Source: Streptomyces sp. R41
GTDB lineage: Bacteria; Actinomycetota; Actinomycetes; Streptomycetales; Streptomycetaceae
Direction of reading: 5' to 3'
DNA: 64,000 bases
Assembly: GCF_041053055.1 (NCBI RefSeq)
Contig: NZ_CP163443.1
Coordinates: 3,782,001-3,846,000 of the forward strand
Under the pieces are notes generated by a model, which did no database searches, was not told where the DNA came from, and saw only the letters and a program-made list of their open reading frames with translations. This document shows, in pieces, positions 60,444-64,000 of the stretch (its first letter is position 1; every line of letters starts with the position of its first letter). Made by a program: the position numbers and the translations under genes.

Positions 60444-61358
60444 CTACTGCCGGAGCCCGGCGGCCACTTCCCTCAAGGCCGTCAGAACCTGCCCCACCGC
60501 GGCCCCTTCCTCCGCCCCGCGCCGCACCGCGGCCACCACATGCCGATACGGCCGCTCCCCCGCGAGCTCCCGCATCACCACGCCCTCCCGCCGCGCCGCG
60601 GCCATCCGCGGCACCAGCGCGACCCCCATCCCCGCCTCGACCATCGCGAGGATCGCGGTCCACCCGGCCGCGGAGTGACCCTGATGCGGACTGAACCCGG
60701 CCGCCTCACACGCCCCCCGCGTGATGTCCGACCACGGCCCGCTCCCCCCGAAGATCCACGACTCGGCGGCGAAGTCGGCCAGCCGCACGACCGGCGCCCC
60801 GGCCAGCGCGTGCCCGTGCGGGAGCGCGAGGTCGAGCGGGTCGGCGAGCAGCGGGACGCGGGTGAAGCGGGGATCGGCCGCGGACGGCGCCTGCGCGGCC
60901 AGCGACAGGGCGAGGTCCACCACCCCGGCGCCGAGCAGCTCGTACGCCTCCGCCGCCTCGGCCTCCCGCACCTGTACGGAGATCCCGGGCCGCGCCGCCC
61001 GCAACGCCCGCACGGCGGGTACGACGAGTGCGGGCACGGCGGTGGAGAAGGCGCCGACCCGCACCTCCCCGACCTCCCCGTGCGCGTACGCGGCCAACTC
61101 GGCGTCGGCCCGCTCCAGTTGCTCGAAGACGGCCTCGGCGTGCCGCAGCACGAGTTCCGCCGCGTCGGTGAGCCGCACCCGCCGCCCCTGTGCCTCCAGC
61201 AGGGTCACGTCGAGCTGCTTCGCGAGGTTCGTCAGCTGCTGCGACACGGCCGAGGGGGTCATCAGCAGCGCCTGCGCGGTCGCGGTGACGGTCCCGCGCT
61301 CGCGCAGCGTCCGCAGAATCTCCAGCTTCCTGATGTCCCACTTGTCGTACTCGGCCAT
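60444..61358 (-). CDS. LysR-family transcriptional regulator
   Basis: 304 residues. N-terminal winged HTH TVTATAQALLMTPSAVSQQL (about residues 23-42), then a substrate-binding domain (VGAFSTAVPALVVPAVRALR). Lies 45 bp downstream of the EamA transporter at 61404 on the same strand and probably in its transcription unit, so it may regulate the exporters. Inducer unknown. Confidence 0.92.
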   Translation of the reverse strand: MAEYDKWDIRKLEILRTLRERGTVTATAQALLMTPSAVSQQLTNLAKQLDVTLLEAQGRRVRLTDAAELVLRHAEAVFEQLERADAELAAYAHGEVGEVRVGAFSTAVPALVVPAVRALRAARPGISVQVREAEAAEAYELLGAGVVDLALSLAAQAPSAADPRFTRVPLLADPLDLALPHGHALAGAPVVRLADFAAESWIFGGSGPWSDITRGACEAAGFSPHQGHSAAGWTAILAMVEAGMGVALVPRMAAARREGVVMRELAGERPYRHVVAAVRRGAEEGAAVGQVLTALREVAAGLRQ

Positions 61359-61403
61359 GGCGGCAACCTATCCCGCGGGCCCGAGGCCCCGACCGGCGGC
61401 GGT

Positions 61404-62336
61404 TCAGCGGGCCCTGGCGGCGGTGCCCAGGACGACTCCGCCCAGGATCAGGGTCATGCAGAGCAGCTGCGTCCAGGTCGTCCGCTCGCCGAGAACCATG
61501 TACGACAGGGCGGCGACGCAGACCGGCTGGAGGTAGTAGACCGTTCCGGCGCGGGCCGCGCCGATGAGGGAGACGGCCTTGTTCCAGGCGAAGAAGGCGA
61601 CCGCGGAGGAGGCGACTCCTACGTAGAGAAGGGGGCCGACCGTGGTGGGGGTGGGGCTGAAGGTCCCCTGCGCGCTCACGCTCAGCGCGTAGGCCGGGAG
61701 CAGCATCGCCGTGCCCAGGACGAAGGTGGCGAACAGGAAGGTGAGACCGGTGAGTTCGGCGGGCCGTCGGCGCAGGAGAGCGCTGTACGACGCGAAGCAC
61801 GTCGCCGCCGCGATCATCCAGAGGTCGCCCGCCGTGAAGTCCCCGACCGACAGCGAACCCTTGCCGACCAGGAGCACGACCCCCGTGCAGGCGATCAGCA
61901 TCCCGGCGACACGGCGCGCTCCGAGACGTACGCCGCCGATCCGCTCGTACACCGCCATCAGGACCGGCGACGCGGCCATGATCATGCCCATGTTGCCGGC
62001 GGAGGTGGAGACGCCCGCCTGGTTGACCAGCGTGTTGTACACGGTGACGCCGAGCAGGGCGGCGAGGACGACATGGCCTAGGTGACGGCGTACCAGTGCC
62101 CGCTGCCGCCAGGCCTCGCGCGCGGCGAACGGGGCGACCGCCACGAGCGCGATGACCCAGCGCCAGAACGCGTGCTGGACCGGCGGCACGCTGTCGTGCA
62201 GCGCGCGCACGGCGACGAAGCTCCCGGACCAGAGGACCGTGGCGGCGGCCGCGAGGGCGATTCCGAGACCGGCGGCCCCCTTCCGCGCTGCCGTGCGGGT
62301 CACGCTGTGCGTACGCGTCCGGTCCAGGACTGCCAC
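61404..62336 (-). CDS. EamA/DMT-family transporter (first)
   Basis: 310 residues with ten transmembrane helices as two EamA repeats (WSGSFVAVRALHDSVPP in repeat 1, TVYYLQPVCVAALSYMVLGE in repeat 2). Drug/metabolite exporter superfamily; substrate not inferable. GTG 62336 has AAGGGA 7 bp upstream. Followed by LysR. Confidence 0.9.
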   Translation of the reverse strand: MAVLDRTRTHSVTRTAARKGAAGLGIALAAAATVLWSGSFVAVRALHDSVPPVQHAFWRWVIALVAVAPFAAREAWRQRALVRRHLGHVVLAALLGVTVYNTLVNQAGVSTSAGNMGMIMAASPVLMAVYERIGGVRLGARRVAGMLIACTGVVLLVGKGSLSVGDFTAGDLWMIAAATCFASYSALLRRRPAELTGLTFLFATFVLGTAMLLPAYALSVSAQGTFSPTPTTVGPLLYVGVASSAVAFFAWNKAVSLIGAARAGTVYYLQPVCVAALSYMVLGERTTWTQLLCMTLILGGVVLGTAARAR

Positions 62337-62366
62337 GAATATCCCTTGCCTCTCGTGTGGTCGCCA

Positions 62367-62393
62367 GAAGCTGCCCGCTGGTCGGGCAGCTTC
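62367..62393. other. Stem-loop between the two EamA genes
   Basis: 10-bp perfect dyad GAAGCTGCCC / GGGCAGCTTC with a 7-nt loop in the 61-bp gap. It may attenuate transcription from the upstream exporter; there is no T-run on the minus strand. Confidence 0.55.
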
Positions 62394-62397
62394 CCGA

Positions 62398-63426
62398 CTA
62401 CCGTCGCAAGGCGGGAACTGTCACGTCCATCGAATCTTTTCGAGCATTCCTTTCAGATGAACTGAAAGATCCAGATCCGTCGGCGGCCGCGCTCCTTTCG
62501 ACGGCCGTACGCGGCTCGACGGCCGTACGCGGCTCGACGGCCGTACGCGCCTCGTCGACAGCCGTACGAGGCTTGAGCTGACCGAACACCGTCGCCCCGA
62601 ACGCCAGCGCCATGCCCGCCAACTGCACCGGCGCCAGCACCTGCCCCAGCGCCGCCCAGCCGATGACGGCCGCGGTCAGCGGTGAGAGCGGGCCGAGGAA
62701 GGTGACCTGCGTGGCGGTGAGCCGGCCGATACCGCGGAACCAGAGCCAGTACGCGACCGCCGTGTTCGCCAGCGCGAGGTACAGGTAGCCGCCGACCGCC
62801 CGGCCGTCCAGCGCGGGCGGCGCGCCCTCGACGAGCAGGGCGAGCGGCGCGATCAGCAGTCCGCCGGCCGTCAACTGCCAGGCGGTGAGCGCCAGCGGAC
62901 CGACCCCGTCCGGCCGTCCCCACCGCTTGGTGAGCACGGTTCCGGTGGACATCGAGGCGGTCGAGGCGAGCGCCGCGAGTACGCCCACCAGGTCGAGCGC
63001 GCCCGCCGCCCTCAGCACCACGAGGCTGACGCCGACGGCGGCGGCGATGCCGGTCAGAAGCGTACGAAGGGTCGGCCGGTCGCCGAGCAGCAGCACGGAC
63101 AGCCCTGCAACGAACAGCGGCCCTATCGACCCGACGACCGCCGCCATACCGCCGGGCAGCCGGTACGCGGAGAGGAACAGCAGCGGAAAGAAGGCACCGA
63201 TGTTCAGCGCGCCCAGTACCGCCGCCTTCCCCCACCAGACGCCGCGCGGCAGCACCCGCGCCAGCGCGAGAAGCAGTAAGCCGGCCGGCAGCGCGCGCAT
63301 CACCGCCGTGAAAAGAGGCCGGTCGGCAGGCAGGAACTCGGTGGTGACGGCGTAGGTGCTGCCCCAGGAGACGGGGGCGAGTGCGGTGAGGGCTATGAGG
63401 GCGGGGCGGTTGCTGTTCGCGGCCAT
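62398..63426 (-). CDS. EamA/DMT-family transporter (second), MarR-controlled
   Basis: 342 residues with ten helices (APVSWGSTYAVTTEFLPADR, then NTAVAYWLWFRGIGRLTATQ). The cytoplasmic C-terminus carries the hexapeptide repeat RTAVEP encoded by an 18-bp tandem repeat, and ends in a charged tail. Codon 50 (63279-63277) is TTA, implying bldA dependence. Divergent from the MarR gene with a 12-bp-arm palindrome between them, so efflux of a MarR ligand is the natural model. Confidence 0.9.
   Translation of the reverse strand: MAANSNRPALIALTALAPVSWGSTYAVTTEFLPADRPLFTAVMRALPAGLLLLALARVLPRGVWWGKAAVLGALNIGAFFPLLFLSAYRLPGGMAAVVGSIGPLFVAGLSVLLLGDRPTLRTLLTGIAAAVGVSLVVLRAAGALDLVGVLAALASTASMSTGTVLTKRWGRPDGVGPLALTAWQLTAGGLLIAPLALLVEGAPPALDGRAVGGYLYLALANTAVAYWLWFRGIGRLTATQVTFLGPLSPLTAAVIGWAALGQVLAPVQLAGMALAFGATVFGQLKPRTAVDEARTAVEPRTAVEPRTAVERSAAADGSGSFSSSERNARKDSMDVTVPALRR
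62498..62572. repeat. 18-bp tandem repeat in the EamA C-terminal tail
   Basis: TCGACGGCCGTACGCGGC repeated three times (third copy one base different) plus a diverged fourth, encoding RTAVEP units on the minus strand. Confidence 0.85.
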
Positions 63427-63470
63427 GAGACACCCGGTTTCGAGTAGACCCGCAGGAAGTAGGTCAGTGG

Positions 63471-63496
63471 AAAGTAGCTTAGCTCTAAGCTACTTT
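63471..63496. promoter_or_regulatory. MarR operator palindrome
   Basis: Perfect 12-bp arms AAAGTAGCTTAG / CTAAGCTACTTT with a 2-bp centre. A third half-site GAGCTACTTTC at 63517-63527 lies closer to the MarR start. The palindrome lies between the divergent EamA and MarR genes and contains TAGCTT -10-like sequence. Confidence 0.75.
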
Positions 63497-63562
63497 TCGT
63501 CAAGTCACTTCCCGCTGAGCTACTTTCTTGCGGGCAACCGACCTCCGACGGATACTCGCCCC

Positions 63563-64000
63563 ATGAGCAACCCCAAGGACCCCGTCGACGCGATCATCGA
63601 GCAGTGGGCCGCCGTCCGGCCGGACCTCGACACCGCCGCGATGGAGGTCTTCGGACGGATCTTCCGGCTCTCCCGCGCGATGGGCGACCGGATGGAGAAG
63701 GCGTACGCGCGCTACGGCATCTCGCGCGGGGAGTTCGACGTGCTGGCGACGCTGCGCCGCTCGGACGCCCCGTACACACTCTCGCCCCGGCAGCTCTCGG
63801 CGACGCTCATGCTCACCACCGGCGGGATGACCGGGCGCCTGGACAAGCTGGAGCGCGCCGGACTGCTGCGCCGCTCACCCGATCCGCACGACCGGCGCGG
63901 GCTCCAGGTCACGCTGACCGACGAGGGTCTGCGCCTGATCGACGAGGCCGTCGGGGCCGGTCTCGCCACCCAGACAGAGGCGCTCTCAGCCCTCGACGAG
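63563..64000 (+). CDS. MarR-family transcriptional regulator (3' end outside window)
   Basis: The 146 visible codons include the MarR winged helix: GISRGEFDVLATLRRSD, LSPRQLSATLMLTTGGMTGR, and the wing PDPHDRRGLQVTLTDEG. The reading frame is open at base 64000. ATG 63563. It likely represses itself and the divergent EamA exporter through the palindrome at 63471. Confidence 0.92.
   Translation, partial: MSNPKDPVDAIIEQWAAVRPDLDTAAMEVFGRIFRLSRAMGDRMEKAYARYGISRGEFDVLATLRRSDAPYTLSPRQLSATLMLTTGGMTGRLDKLERAGLLRRSPDPHDRRGLQVTLTDEGLRLIDEAVGAGLATQTEALSALDE

Overview
The window is high-GC actinobacterial chromosome, almost certainly Streptomyces. The evidence is a strong G/C third-position bias with very rare TTA codons, a Nur-type operator in front of an Fe-type superoxide dismutase, a mycothiol-nitroreductase-like protein, two M1 aminopeptidases, a GAMEN/HExxH pepN next to it, fold-back GC-rich intergenic elements, and leaderless promoters with TAnnnT -10 boxes. 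I found no rRNA, tRNA, CRISPR array, IS element, att site or replication origin. 59 coding features are listed. The genes at both ends (a SpoIIE-type phosphatase and a MarR regulator) run off the window.

Layout. 0-10.4 kb: SpoIIE/PP2C phosphatase (partial), Eis-like acetyltransferase, Nei-type DNA glycosylase, RpiB, an amino-acid permease, a membrane Ser/Thr kinase, an LPKTG surface protein, an FAD oxidoreductase and BioY. 10.7-17.2 kb: an organosulfur-scavenging locus. A leaderless leader peptide precedes a ROK regulator, and a second Cys-rich micro-ORF precedes a sulfonate-type ABC transporter, an LLM flavin monooxygenase and a TauD-like dioxygenase. 17.3-19.4 kb: a second amino-acid permease, then sodF under a Nur box. 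19.5-30.6 kb: a carbohydrate/polyol locus with a divergent FGGY kinase plus histidine phosphatase pair, and a long translationally coupled operon (binding protein, two permeases, two different ATPases, DeoR regulator, 2-hydroxyacid dehydrogenase, second FGGY kinase). A 27-bp near-palindrome sits in the divergent promoter region. 30.8-46 kb: GDPD phosphodiesterase, small zinc-ribbon-like protein, DUF4240, mycothiol-nitroreductase-like protein, pepN, AbiEi-like protein, secreted and lipoproteins, isochorismatase-like hydrolase, HIT protein, beta-lactamase-fold hydrolase, metallophosphoesterase, PNPOx-like and VOC proteins, CGNR regulator. 46.2-55.7 kb: large S8 protease, ECF sigma factor with a membrane partner, asd, DUF1203, second pepN.

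55.7-60.4 kb is the most novel part. Two tandem micro-ORFs encode 24- and 25-residue peptides with identical residues 2-19, encoded with six synonymous and no non-synonymous differences, and with different C-terminal tails. They lie just upstream of an M14 carboxypeptidase and divergent from an E1/ThiF-like adenylating enzyme with an N-terminal PqqD/RRE-like region, which is coupled to a membrane protein joining a PqqD-like domain to an M50 HExxH protease. This looks like a ribosomally made, E1-activated peptide (RiPP-like) system that I cannot match to a characterised class. 60.4-64 kb: LysR regulator, two EamA exporters and a MarR regulator with a perfect operator palindrome.

How parts work together. 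nei, rpiB, the Rv2466c-like gene and pepN are contiguous in Mycobacterium tuberculosis as I recall (Rv2464c-Rv2467). Here rpiB and the Rv2466c-like gene are about 29 kb apart, separated largely by metabolic and transport loci, which suggests accessory insertion into a conserved backbone. Regulatory inputs that can be read from DNA include Nur (nickel), PafBC-type DNA-damage promoter motifs, cysteine-sensing micro-ORFs, a MarR and a probable DeoR operator, and TTA codons (bldA dependence) in four genes.
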